Of a stretch of 64,000 nucleotides of DNA, positions 30,301 through 36,680 are shown piece by piece. Below the pieces are notes generated by a model. The model did not search any database. It saw nothing but the letters and a program-made list of their open reading frames with translations, and was not told where the DNA came from. Source of the DNA: Owenia fusiformis (Eukaryota > Annelida > Polychaeta > Sabellida > Oweniidae); the NCBI GenBank assembly GCA_903813345.2, contig CAIIXF020000006.1, positions 2,358,001 through 2,422,000 of the forward strand, written 5' to 3'. Position 1 is the stretch's first letter. The number at the start of each line of letters is the position of its first letter. The position numbers and the translations under genes are program-made.

Positions 30301-32266
30301 ATATAGACAATTAGAAGTGCATCAAATTGAGAAGAATCACCATTCTTTATATGAGCCAGTTGTTGTTTAAAGAGATCTTCTATCTTTCCGAGGCTATGCA
30401 CAAAACTGACTTGTAGCATGCATCAAGGAATTTATCAATCCCATTCTGTCTCATTGTGGGATCCACAGCCTTTACTATCCTTTTGGAATAGTTCAGACTG
30501 TGGGTTACTGACTGTAATAAATGTTTCCTTTAACCCTAAAATGTACGGACCAATCAAATTATCTACAGAGTTCTATTGACCATGAGTATCATGGGAAGGC
30601 ATTACCTGCAGTTGCATGATTACATAAGCAGACAAAGCCTAATGAGTGTGACCAAACACAATGCCCTCCCAAATAATCTAAGTGTCGACATTTGCATGAT
30701 AATTATTGTTTAAAATTCTAAATTGGAAAACAATAAGAAAAAAGAAGTATGTCAACATTATCATAGTTATTAATTTTCAATATAAAAACAAGAACCATCA
30801 AGATGAATAAAAGTTTTCCACATAATGAATTCATTGAATTAAAGTTTACAAAGGGGAAAACAGGACAGTGCATTCTTAGGTACTAATTTATTCCTCCATA
30901 TACACTGATTTACTTGGAGAATGCACTGGCTAGGAACATGTTCTGCCTCATGATATATCAGAGTCTCTCAAAAACGTTAGGTAAAGAGGGACTCTGATAA
31001 ATCAGAATGATTCTGTCTCAATTAACTACAAGTTGTGTTGGTAATAATTGATGTTGTTAGTACCTCAGTTGAAATACTCGATTTTGATTGGTCAACGAGC
31101 GGTGAATAATTTTAACTGTACACCGCGCAATGCATTGCCGGTGAATAATATTCCCAGCATTCCACTAAAATGACGTCATTATCAGACGATAAAATGGCCG
31201 CCGCTAGCACTAGCCGTTTCAAAAATGTTGAAGATGAGGATATTATTAGTCTCTTAGAGAGTAAAGATAGTCAAAATACGAAGAAAAATCTAAAACTTTG
31301 TACAAAGCTTTTAGTGGACTTCGCCCAGGAGAGTAATTTGACTCCATTGAGTGAACTTACTGCCGTGGCAGATGTAGATCTCGAGGGTCTGGATCCAACT
31401 TCAAGTCAACTTCAAGGGTCAGAAAAATCTAAGATATTCTTCGGACTAACAAAACAATTATAGACCTCTCCATTCGGTTTACTGTCAAAATTATATCCCT
31501 CGACTGTAAACCTCGACCTACAGTCTCGGTTTACAGTCTCGGGATATAATTTTGACAGTAAACCTCTGGAGAGGTCAATAATTGTATATTGTACTGCAGT
31601 ATAAACATACTTACAGTACTTGAAAAATGTCCCAATGTTTTTAAAAAATCAAATTTTTAATAATAAGTAGAAAATTATCAGATCTTACCCATAATATTTG
31701 AAAAGATAGAAACTGACAGATAATATTGATCTTATCAGACATCCAATTGGGCAATACTTGAAGACTATGAACACTCAATCTTTACAGTGTAATCATGCAA
31801 ACCTCTAAACTCAAACAAAAAACAAACCTCAGAACATATATTTGAACATACCTTTTGACCATAATGCTGGCTTCATTACAATCTCTCCATGTTAGGTGCT
31901 GTCTGTCAACGGGACAAATTTTCTGAACCTTCAAAAAGTTCCTGAGGCATGATGAGCAATAAGTATGCCCACATTTAGTGTCAACGGGCACCACCAGGGG
32001 TTGTAAGCATATATAGCAGACTAAATCTTCATCAACTTGGGCGGAGTAGTCATATAAATGTGTTCCATTAATTTCATGAAGTTGGCCACAGTCTGGACAT
32101 ATGTGATTGTCATATCGATGGCCAAAAAGGTTTGGCGTAATTGCGCTAGGGCCATCTTTTCCGAAGGTATCTTTCAGCTTGAATATGCTGTCCTTCATTG
32201 TATCTGAACCGTACAAATCTGTCTTCACTTTGTTTTCCATTATCTTAGCTCCATGTTATAGCATAT
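275..32266 (-). CDS. LNX: LNX-type RING/PDZ E3 ubiquitin ligase gene, 5' part (six exons, 3' end outside window)
   Basis: This is a spliced gene assembled by eye from six minus-strand exons: 31852-32240, 11590-11682, 10985-11118, 8195-8455, 1987-2093 and 275-358. Every junction has GT/AG sites, and the phases run 2, 2, 1, 1, 0, 0 without a break. The domain order is N-terminal CxxC segment, RING, TRAF-like zinc fingers, charged linker and PDZ1, which is the order of LNX1/LNX2. Known family members are cytosolic E3 ligases that bind Numb and other clients through four PDZ domains; only PDZ1 is inside this window. The first intron is about 20.2 kb and holds most of the mobile elements of the left half. 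The vertebrate LNX1/LNX2 split cannot be applied here; this is best read as the single invertebrate orthologue. Uncertain points are the acceptor of the linker exon and any unseen small exon between 8455 and 10985. Confidence 0.88.
359..1986 (-). other. LNX intron 5 (about 1.6 kb)
   Basis: The intron contains a G-rich/C-rich hairpin at about 1284-1326 and two short direct repeats (near 226-252 and 519-545). Nothing else was recognised. Confidence 0.7.
1284..1326. repeat. Short G/C-tract hairpin
   Basis: A GGGTGTAGAGAGGGGGAGGG arm is followed after ATGCAAT by a CCCCCACCCCCAC arm. It is an imperfect inverted repeat like other G-tract hairpins in the window. Confidence 0.45.
1987..2093 (-). CDS. 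LNX: LNX coding exon 5: first half of PDZ1
   Basis: The exon has 107 bases between TATATTTTCAG|GT and CTA|GTAAGC. It encodes MPKNPIVEGEITTIDIQRG and then the carboxylate-binding loop region YDLGISIVGGTDTPL. The 'GEITTIDI' strand and the 'LGISIVGG' loop are close to PDZ1 of vertebrate LNX1/2. PDZ domains bind C-terminal tails of substrates. The exon starts in phase 1 and ends in phase 0. Confidence 0.92.
2094..8194 (-). other. LNX intron 4 (about 6.1 kb)
   Basis: This is AT-rich intron sequence. It contains a dispersed repeat at about 2320-2670 that recurs at 63145-63440, a C-tract at 5149-5165 and an A-tract at 6615-6628. No recognisable coding sequence or RNA gene was seen in the rest. Confidence 0.7.
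2320..2670. repeat. Dispersed repeat, copy A (copy B at 63145-63440)
   Basis: The stretch shares order and wording with 63145-63440 in the same orientation, for example CTACATGTRAAA, CCCCATGTTATRAAATCA, TTTTCTTTTACTGGACAT and AATGAATATTCAAGTT. It is diverged, of unknown class, and has no ORF. Confidence 0.65.
8195..8455 (-). CDS. LNX: LNX coding exon 4: charged linker between zinc fingers and PDZ1
   Basis: The frame is open across about 380 bases and is strikingly rich in Asp, Glu, Lys, Asn and Tyr, unlike the chance ORFs nearby. The donor G|GTAGGT at 8194 leaves one G, which joins the GT of exon 5 as a Gly codon. For the 5' end the acceptor CCTATACAG|TA is preferred because it is the best site giving two bases to complete the G left by exon 3 (a Val codon). 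Sites further upstream give the wrong phase. In LNX proteins this region carries the NPxY-type Numb-binding motif; no NPxY is visible here, only NDYEAVTYDF. The boundary and identity rest on position, phase and composition rather than on similarity. Confidence 0.65.
8456..10984 (-). other. LNX intron 3 (about 2.5 kb)
   Basis: The intron holds a 21-22 bp tandem array at 9895-9970, a run of 13 G at 10495-10507, and a stretch near 10690-10790 with GATATGG/ATATCC words like those of the palindrome at 15873-16011. No coding sequence was recognised. A small LNX exon hidden here cannot be excluded. Confidence 0.6.
9895..9970. repeat. 21-22 bp tandem repeat
   Basis: AATGAGAGAATAAAAACAAAC-like units start at 9895, 9917, 9938 and 9960. 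Confidence 0.8.
10985..11118 (-). CDS. LNX: LNX coding exon 3: second half of TRAF-type zinc finger
   Basis: The exon has 134 bases between TATAATTGCAG|G and GATGATG|GTAAG. The peptide begins RCKGAVVKCGKEKFGCQHHG and continues through 'DSHMLYECTY' to an acidic 'NDSDDG' end. Cysteine and histidine spacing completes the zinc module opened in exon 2; vertebrate LNX proteins have the equivalent 'LKNRC.GA' junction. It ends in phase 1 with a single G. That this is the correct exon is supported by the seamless Arg codon across the 2/3 junction and by the chain of Cys/His ligands. Confidence 0.88.
11119..11589 (-). other. LNX intron 2 (471 bp)
   Basis: This short intron contains the palindromic MITE at 11171-11328, 53 bases upstream of the exon 3 acceptor. 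The rest is plain AT-rich sequence. Confidence 0.8.
11171..11328. mobile_element. Palindromic MITE (158 bp) in LNX intron 2
   Basis: The ends are TGTAATTTATGCC and its reverse complement. The two halves pair along about 75 bases each (GGTCACAT-TGCTC, TTGAGTGTTTT). Several overlapping small ORFs on both strands here are products of the palindrome. Confidence 0.7.
11590..11682 (-). CDS. LNX: LNX coding exon 2: first half of TRAF-type zinc finger
   Basis: The exon has 93 bases between ATATTTTCAG|A and AACAG|GTTTGT. The peptide reads R-LLDKLLVVCPNVDYCEEV and continues to a 'RCELQSHLKNR' end. In the LNX family the RING is followed directly by this LLxKLLVxCP helix and a cysteine/histidine zinc-binding segment. 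The first base completes the Arg codon left open by exon 1, and the last two bases (AG) are completed by the G of exon 3, again giving Arg. Zinc ligands in view are the two Cys of 'CPNVDYC' and the Cys and His of 'RCELQSH'. Confidence 0.9.
11805..12190. mobile_element. TIR element with internal duplication
   Basis: A perfect 24-bp terminal inverted repeat lies at 11805-11828 and 12167-12190 (AGGACGATTCTCGGTTTGGA...). Inside are two diverged direct copies of about 145-150 bp (from about 11836 and 12020) with a degenerate extra terminus, AAGTCTCGATTTGGGG, between them. It looks like two tandem copies sharing one terminus. No target duplication was recognised. Confidence 0.75.
14440..14800. repeat. 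61-bp tandem array, about six units
   Basis: TCATTTGAAGACATA recurs at 14446, 14507, 14568, 14629, 14690 and 14751, an exact 61-bp period. Each unit contains ATTTCCAGTTTTGGAATCTA-like sequence, and the last unit decays. Confidence 0.9.
15873..16011. repeat. Palindromic element, arms about 65 bp
   Basis: GTTATGTAC at 15873 pairs with GTACATAAC ending at 16011. Between them GGTTTTGGATATGGGGTT, GAGATATGCATATCTACC and their complements follow in mirror order around a GAGGGACCGTAGGGACC centre. Confidence 0.75.
16016..16326. mobile_element. Short TIR element with T-rich core
   Basis: TTATCCTACACCAAGTAGAG at the left matches the complement of the right end CTTTACTTGGCATAGGATAA with few mismatches. 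The core is a long T-rich tract with an A15 run, then repeated GGGAGATATGG words. It abuts the palindrome at 15873 and may be part of one composite. Confidence 0.55.
17161..17814. mobile_element. Non-autonomous hAT-type element (654 bp)
   Basis: The ends are TAGTGGTCGGACTCG and, on the other strand, TAGTGGTTGGAAGACTGACT. An 8-bp direct duplication ATTATTAT flanks the element on both sides, as expected of hAT insertions, though the flank is simple sequence. No transposase ORF is present. Confidence 0.65.
17876..18094 (-). mobile_element. tRNA-derived SINE
   Basis: On the minus strand it starts CCACCCGCTATGGCTCAGTG. An A box (TGGCTCAGTGG, 18074-18084) and a B box (GGTTCGATTCC, 18026-18036) are spaced as in a tRNA, and CCCCGGGTTCGATTCCCGG forms the T arm. 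A non-tRNA body and a short A-rich tail follow. The anticodon arm is too degenerate, and the body too long, for a working tRNA gene. Confidence 0.8.
18397..18565 (+). mobile_element. pogo-like MITE fragment
   Basis: It begins at a TA dinucleotide with CAGTAGAACCTGTATA, a terminus style of Tc1/mariner-pogo MITEs. An inverted, diverged relative is at 26262-26402; both share AAACCTTGAAATGTGAACA. The right terminus is not clear. Confidence 0.5.
19133..20491. mobile_element. 1.36-kb element with CAGTGGCGTAGGAA ends
   Basis: The left end CAGTGGCGTAGGAACAAT and the right end (complement CAGGGGCGTAGGAAGGTG) are terminal inverted repeats. Both subterminal regions carry the AACACTACGCCAAAA motif. A 5-bp duplication TCAAT flanks the element (19128-19132 and 20492-20496). 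The termini look hAT-like, but the duplication is 5 bp. No convincing transposase ORF remains. Confidence 0.75.
21361..21405. repeat. Short tandem duplication
   Basis: CTGACATCATTTCTGCTTTG occurs at 21361-21380 and again at 21386-21405. Confidence 0.9.
22396..22520. mobile_element. Palindromic MITE with C-tract
   Basis: TAGTCTAGCTACAAG at 22396 pairs with CTTGTAGCTAGACTA ending at 22520. The inner parts (CTTGTGACCCCC, ACACCTCCCACC) also pair with the right half. A run of 18 C sits in the left arm. Confidence 0.75.
22686..22708. repeat. AAAT microsatellite
   Basis: Several consecutive TAAA units are seen. Confidence 0.85.
22992..23100. repeat. About 30-bp tandem repeat, four units
   Basis: ATGTCATTTGCCAGCACTT-like units start at 22992, 23023, 23052 and 23082. 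Confidence 0.85.
23981..24010. repeat. Perfect 12-bp stem hairpin
   Basis: CATGGGCTTTCA and its complement TGAAAGCCCATG are separated by ACTAGA. Confidence 0.85.
26262..26402 (-). mobile_element. pogo-like MITE fragment, inverted relative of 18397
   Basis: The reverse complement shares AAACCTTGAAATGTGAACA and the following CTAAT.G.AACAC wording with 18397-18565. Confidence 0.5.
27611..28183. mobile_element. Foldback element, family member 1
   Basis: Arms of at least 125 bp pair (GTCATATCTTTCACCATGAG, TTAAAACAATATGTTTTCTT, CCCCATGAT). The right terminus is AAAGGTCCATGTGCAGTATG on the complement. The centre carries the family core: GATATCAATTTTCGATGACC, then GCTGAAAACATTGG, then TATGGGAAAATAACATTGG. 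The left terminus is incomplete. Confidence 0.75.
31170..31463 (+). pseudogene. N-terminal fragment of a Crypton/KIAA1958-like protein
   Basis: The 97-codon frame starts MTSLSDDKMAAASTSRFKNV and contains 'EDEDIISLLESKDSQNTKKN'. That pattern (acidic helix, ESKDSxNTKK, then an alpha-helical stretch) resembles the N-terminus of proteins of the Crypton-derived DUF3504/KIAA1958 type found in many copies in molluscs and cnidarians. The catalytic tyrosine recombinase part is absent; the frame ends inside the palindrome that begins at 31454. It lies inside LNX intron 1 on the opposite strand. The assignment is from pattern memory and is moderate at best; it could also be an unrelated small coding exon. 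The upstream 31080-31165 stretch is CpG-richer than its surroundings and contains two GGTGAATAAT copies, which could be promoter sequence. Confidence 0.4.
31454..31584. repeat. Near-perfect palindrome (about 130 bp)
   Basis: CAATTATAGACCTCTCC at the left pairs with GGAGAGGTCAATAATTG at the right. GGTTTACTGTCAAAATTATA, ATCCC and GACTGTAAACC also pair in order with few mismatches. The centre is about TCGACCTACAGTCTC. It overlaps the end of the Crypton-like frame. Confidence 0.85.
31852..32240 (-). CDS. LNX: LNX coding exon 1: start codon, N-terminal CxxC segment and RING finger
   Basis: The exon encodes 129 codons plus two bases. Residues 48-54 are CPDCGQL, followed by a conserved HLYDY stretch typical of the LNX N-terminus. 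The RING runs from C75 to D112 with ligands C75, C78, C90, H92, C95, C98, C109 and D112; a final aspartate in 'CPVDR' instead of cysteine is a family trait. The RING recruits the ubiquitin-charged E2. The donor is AAG|GTATGT, with the exon ending at 31852 and leaving AG to join the A of exon 2 (an Arg codon). The reading frame runs on into the intron for 23 codons before a stop, so the donor decides the end. The ATG at 32240 was chosen because the homologous N-terminus starts there and an acceptor-like site lies 26 bases upstream. Confidence 0.92.
32240..32254 (-). promoter_or_regulatory. Four-codon upstream ORF overlapping the LNX start (TAATG)
   Basis: In the presumed 5' UTR an ATG at 32254 opens ATG-GAG-CTA-AGA-TAA. 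The last A of its stop codon is the first A of the LNX start codon. The arrangement would allow stop-start reinitiation or damp translation. It is relevant only if the UTR exon begins at or above 32254; the acceptor-like TTTTATACTTCCAG ending at 32267 supports an exon starting at 32266. Confidence 0.45.
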
Positions 32267-32666
32267 CTGGAAGTATAAAAATAATCAAGTCAAGTGTGAA
32301 TGTCTCATCATCCCATCTGAATAAATTATAAGTTCAATCAATTAAAATACAAATAATATAAAATGTATTATGTATGATCATGTAATGAGTATGTGCTAAT
32401 TAGACAAATACATAGACACTAGTTGAACTCCCAATTAGCAGCTGAGGTGCATACATGTCACATATGCTATCTAATGTAAAATTAATTCCAACAACATCTA
32501 TGTAAAAGCTTTAACATTCATTTGGTAAGATATATATATATGATACATGTTATTTTATATCTGCTATGTTGTCTTCTGCATAATAATAAGCATTATCCTA
32601 CACTTAGTGTACTAAATGTATAATAACATTAAAAAATAAATTTGATATTTATGGGCAAAATGAATA
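32267..32666. other. Region upstream of LNX coding exon 1
   Basis: This is AT-rich sequence beyond the acceptor-like site at 32267. The LNX 5' UTR exon and promoter should lie somewhere above here, but no clear promoter was seen. Confidence 0.4.
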
Positions 32667-32766
32667 TCCGGAGGATATCATCACGATATACTCCGGGTGG
32701 AGGATATCGTGATGATATACTCCGGAAAACCCAATATGCGGAGGATATTGTGACGATATACTCTGC
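32667..32766. repeat. Three copies of a 26-30 bp imperfect palindrome
   Basis: GGAGGATATCATCACGATAT followed by ACTCC occurs three times with small changes (at about 32669, 32698 and 32740). Each copy is itself an inverted repeat. Confidence 0.85.
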
Positions 32767-32871
32767 TTGTTGATTTCACGCCAAATTGAGACTCTATTTG
32801 GCATGAAATTCATTTTACAATGATATTATACATTCACTACACTCCTTTTGTAAGTGTAGTATAATAAGAAC

Positions 32872-33006
32872 ATCCTATGATTTTTTTCAGAATATCATTT
32901 TAATCTACTCGGTGATATTGATATATGCACTCTTTCGCTTCGCTCTCTCGTGCAGATATCAATATCACCTCGTAGATAAAAATGATATTCCTCAAAATCA
33001 TAGGAT
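32872..33006. mobile_element. Palindromic MITE, arms about 62 bp
   Basis: ATCCTATGATTTT at 32872 pairs with AAAATCATAGGAT ending at 33006. Inner parts AATATCATTTTAATCTAC and GGTGATATTGATAT pair with the right half. The loop is CTCTTTCGCTTCGCTCTC. Confidence 0.85.
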
Positions 33007-33100
33007 ATCCTATAATTCTCCTGAAGGAATCACCTCTTATTGAAAATAGACATGTTAGCATTATTCCATTATCTCCCTCTGCAGAAATCTCTTCCATAAA

Positions 33101-33764
33101 CACGCGGTAGTATCTCTTCGGGACGTATCGAAACCACTCCGTCCCGAAAAACCGTTAATTTGAATTTAAAACCTACCCCAGTGTTTGAAAATCATGGATT
33201 GTGAGTCTCACACCTTACCGTTTTTCTTCAAACTTGTTCCGTACAAAGCTTCACAGAAATACCTTTCAGTCGATACATTGTTTTCGTGTACAAAGTACCT
33301 CGTTTTACGCCCCGCCGAGTCTATCTATTAGTGGAAGATGACGGGACGTATTGGTCAAATTTGAAGAGATGTGTGGATGATTTAGAAACTGCTGCGTTTG
33401 ATGCCCAAAAATCAAGACGTAGCGATGGAAGGTTGTAATGGGAGTCCATTCTGAAATCATGGGCGAGAATGGGTAAAAGACTGACGAGATAACTTGACTT
33501 ACAGTTGAAAGTTATGAAAATTTGCTTTATCTCACAGTTGGGGACCAAAACGCCGCTAAAACGAGGTACTTTGTACACGAAAACAATGTATCGACTGAAA
33601 GGTATTTCTGTGAAGCTTTGTACGGAACAAGTTTGAAGAAAAACGGTGAAGTGTGAGACTCACAATCCTTGATTTTCAAACACTGGGGTAGGTTTTAAAT
33701 TCAAATTAACGGTTTTTTCGGGACGGAGTGGTTTCGATACGTCCCGAAGAGATACTACCGCGTG
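33101..33764. mobile_element. MITE with about 207-bp terminal inverted repeats
   Basis: Left arm 33101-33307 and right arm 33557-33764 are almost exact complements (ends CACGCGGTAGTATCTCTTCG). The 249-bp spacer has no long ORF. The 5-bp direct repeat ATAAA lies immediately outside both ends, a likely target duplication. The high arm identity suggests recent insertion. Confidence 0.9.
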
Positions 33765-34830
33765 ATAAAATAAGTAGATAATGTTATTACAGTAACATGA
33801 TTGCATAGTGTCTCCAGCAGGAGCAGCCCCTTTTCTAGTTTCTCAGAATAACAGATCATAGACACACACCTTCTATTGGTTGTCTTTGCCACTCTGGGCA
33901 TAACCTTGATTAATACAAAGAGCATGTACCTAATCAAAACAGAAAATCAATCATGTTGACAGGAAACCTACATATCTAATAATTTACTTAAATATGGCAT
34001 GCACTTTCACCTTAAAAATCTATAACTCTACATATGAACCTTTACTATGGTTAAGTGTTATCTTTACCTTTTTAATGTATTGATCTTCATTGTGTTTTGA
34101 AATGACTGGTCTGTTAAATAGTACTTATAATTATTTCTTTCTGGGGATCATCAATTATGTCACTAACTTGTTCCAGATCTACTTTATTAGGAATAAATCC
34201 ATATATGTATGTATACAAATAATTCCTGGCTAGATATTTGCCAAAGGTCTTTACATTCCAGGGGCAGGTCTCCTACAATTTACACCATAAATCCCTTGCA
34301 AAAATGTTCAGATTTTTCCATAATTTCTTACAGAATTACTCAGTTCTATCCATAGAAAACTGCTATTAATATGCTAGCTATGTTTGTGAAACGGAAAATT
34401 CTTGCTTGAATGGCCTTGAATTATGGCTTACAAGTCCAGAAATTGGTTAAATGATCTCCTATTGGGGGGGGTGTAAAGAGATATTGTATATCGTATAAGA
34501 GGCTGAAAATTTATTGTATATTGTATAAGAGGGGGCAAAATTTATCGTATATGGTATAAGAGGTGTAAAAAATATGGTATATGGTATTTTAGAAAATATG
34601 GTATATGGTATCTAGAATTAAAGAAGGCTAATTATGAAGAAATTGCACCCTAAAGTTCCCCCATTGTGCCAACTCTCTTACTGTAACCGTGTTGGAAAAA
34701 CATGGAAAAGTAGTCTCTATAATTGTTTTCAAATTCCAGGTCAATCGATACTGTTAGTTTAGAGAAAATCCCTCTCAAACTAAGAGTTTTGTGCCCTTTT
34801 CATTCAAATTTTCACAGGAGGTGTTAAACA

Positions 34831-35820
34831 CAGTCTCAAATAAGAATCACGCCCGGTGATCAGAAGAAATGAACGGAGGGGGAAGTAGATCTAGCTGATT
34901 TTCGGTAGAAAATTCAACAAATCTTGAAGATTTATTTTTTCAAGAGAAAGTTTACAATTGAATGGCTAAATGAATAGACGCAGTGGACGGGGGAATATGT
35001 TAGGTCCTTTTGGATTTTTTTAACTGTGGAGTTCTAAAATAAAAGATCTATTAAAAAAGTGCAGCGTCGCCAACATGCAAATGCCAATGTTTTTGCTATA
35101 AATTAACCAACAGGGGTCTCCACGACCTGTAATAAATACTTGTAAGTGAAGTAATTATCACAAAACTATTGGGTTTTGTAAAACATGTTACCATACGTTT
35201 TATAAAAAGTAATCGAAAATTATTTAAATTGAATGGAGGGGGGGGGGAGTAATTTGTCTATAAGACATATGAAAACTTCCAATAAATCCATATGTCCCCA
35301 TTTTTCACTTTTCAGAGTTGTAACATCAAGTTACTGAGTAAGTGAGTTCATTTTTCAAGTACACGAATTTGTGGACATTTCTTCCACCTTAAAGACATTT
35401 TACTCCACCCCCTCCGTTCACTCCCCCCTCCGTTCAATTTTAATTATTTTCGATTATTTTTTATCTATCATTTAGAAAATTATTTTAAAAAACCGGCAAT
35501 GAATTTTGTGATATAAAAATGTCGCTTATATATGTATTACATGTCATGCAGACCATTGTTGCTTGATTTATAGCAAAAACATTGGCATTTGCACGTTGGC
35601 GACGCTGCGCCTTTTTTAATAGACCTTTTATCTTAGAACTCCATCAGTTCAAAAGAATCCAAGAAGACCTAACATATTTCCCTGTGCACTGCACCTATTC
35701 ATGTAGCCATTCAATTGTAAACTTTTGCTTGAAAAAATAAATCTTCAACATTTGTTGAATTTACCGAAAATCAGCTACTCCCCCTCCGTTCATTTCATCA
35801 GATCACCGGGCGTGAGACTG
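34831..35820. mobile_element. Foldback element with about 400-bp arms
   Basis: The left arm (34831-35252) and right arm (35401-35820) are complementary over their length with scattered changes. Shared blocks include CACGCCCGGTGATC, AATGAACGGAGGGGG, TTTACAATTGAATGGCTA, CGTCGCCAAC, GCAAATGCCAATGTTTTTGC and AGTAATCGAAAATTATTTAAA. The 150-bp centre is unpaired. The left outer part has an 11-bp insertion relative to the right. Confidence 0.85.
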
Positions 35821-35994
35821 CCAAATGTCATTGACCATCTTAACTTTGATGAAAAATATGGTCACAATGGCTACTCGTGTTTCAGGGTATGTGGGATAAA
35901 TCATGAAAATATTTGAGTATAAAGTGTTCATACAGCGCATGTTTTAATACAAGCATCACAATGCTAATATAGCATAATATAGCAAAAGGTGTTT

Positions 35995-36680
35995 ATTTGG
36001 TCTTCAAACCGTCATGTGTTGGATTTCGGCTATTTATTGGGGATTTGAACAGGTGCATATGTTAGGCCAATGCATTAACTCCAGATCAAGCACTCATAGA
36101 GGTAATAAAATAATTTGAACTTTGAGACAGGGAAGGTTTTTCTGAAATGTTGTCCTTATTTTCAGCCCTTTCCACATATGTTTTTTCAATGTTTGATGCA
36201 CCAATATGTTGCACTTTGAGACACAGTTAACCTCTAAAATATGATTTATTTGGGATAAAGTGGAAAACAGTACATGTATTTCCCATGTTATTTTCCCATA
36301 GGGAAAACTCATGTGATCCATTGTTTTCAGCTTAATTTTGGTCATCCAAAATTGATATCTTTAAAACCCCTGCATGAATCATATTTTCATTTAAAGATCT
36401 TTTAAAACCATGTCTTAAAACGCAACAGAGTGATCGATGCAACAAACATTGAAAAACAGGTGTGGAAAGGGCTGGAAATCAGGACAACATTACAGAAAAA
36501 CATGTTGATGGGGTGTTTGCACCTTCCCTGTCTTAAAGTCCAAATTATTTTATAATCTCTATGACTGCTTGTCCTGGAGTTAATGCATTGGCCTAACATA
36601 TGCACCTGTTCAAATCCTCAGAAAATAGCCAAAATCCAATATATGACTGAAATCTGTTGCGATACCGTCCGTGGTCCTTT
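35995..36680. mobile_element. Foldback element, family member 2
   Basis: Arms of about 230 bp pair (GGATTTGAACAGGTGCATAT, GTTAGGCCAATGCATTAACT, GACAGGGAAGGT). The right terminus is AAAGGACCACGGACGGTATC on the complement, like member 3. The centre contains, on the complement strand, GATATCAATTTTGGATGACC, GCTGAAAACAATGG and TTTTCCCTATGGGAAAATAA. Confidence 0.8.

Larger units (their letters stand above)
11683..31851 (-). other. LNX intron 1, about 20.2 kb, repeat-rich
   Basis: The intron is bounded by AAG|GTATGT and ATATTTTCAG|A. It contains the features listed separately: a TIR element at 11805-12190, a 61-bp tandem array at 14440-14800, a palindrome and T-rich element at 15873-16326, a hAT-type element at 17161-17814, a SINE at 17876-18094, pogo-like MITEs near 18397 and 26262, a long element at 19133-20491, hairpins at 22396 and 23981, a foldback element at 27611-28183 and a Crypton-like fragment at 31170. 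In the remaining stretches (12.2-14.4, 20.5-22.4, 23.1-26.2 and 28.2-31.1 kb) only AT-rich sequence without recognisable genes was seen. Confidence 0.8.

Noticed and set aside
33321-33578. 85-codon minus-strand ORF
   Set aside because: It sits in the spacer and arm of the long-TIR MITE and has no recognisable domain.
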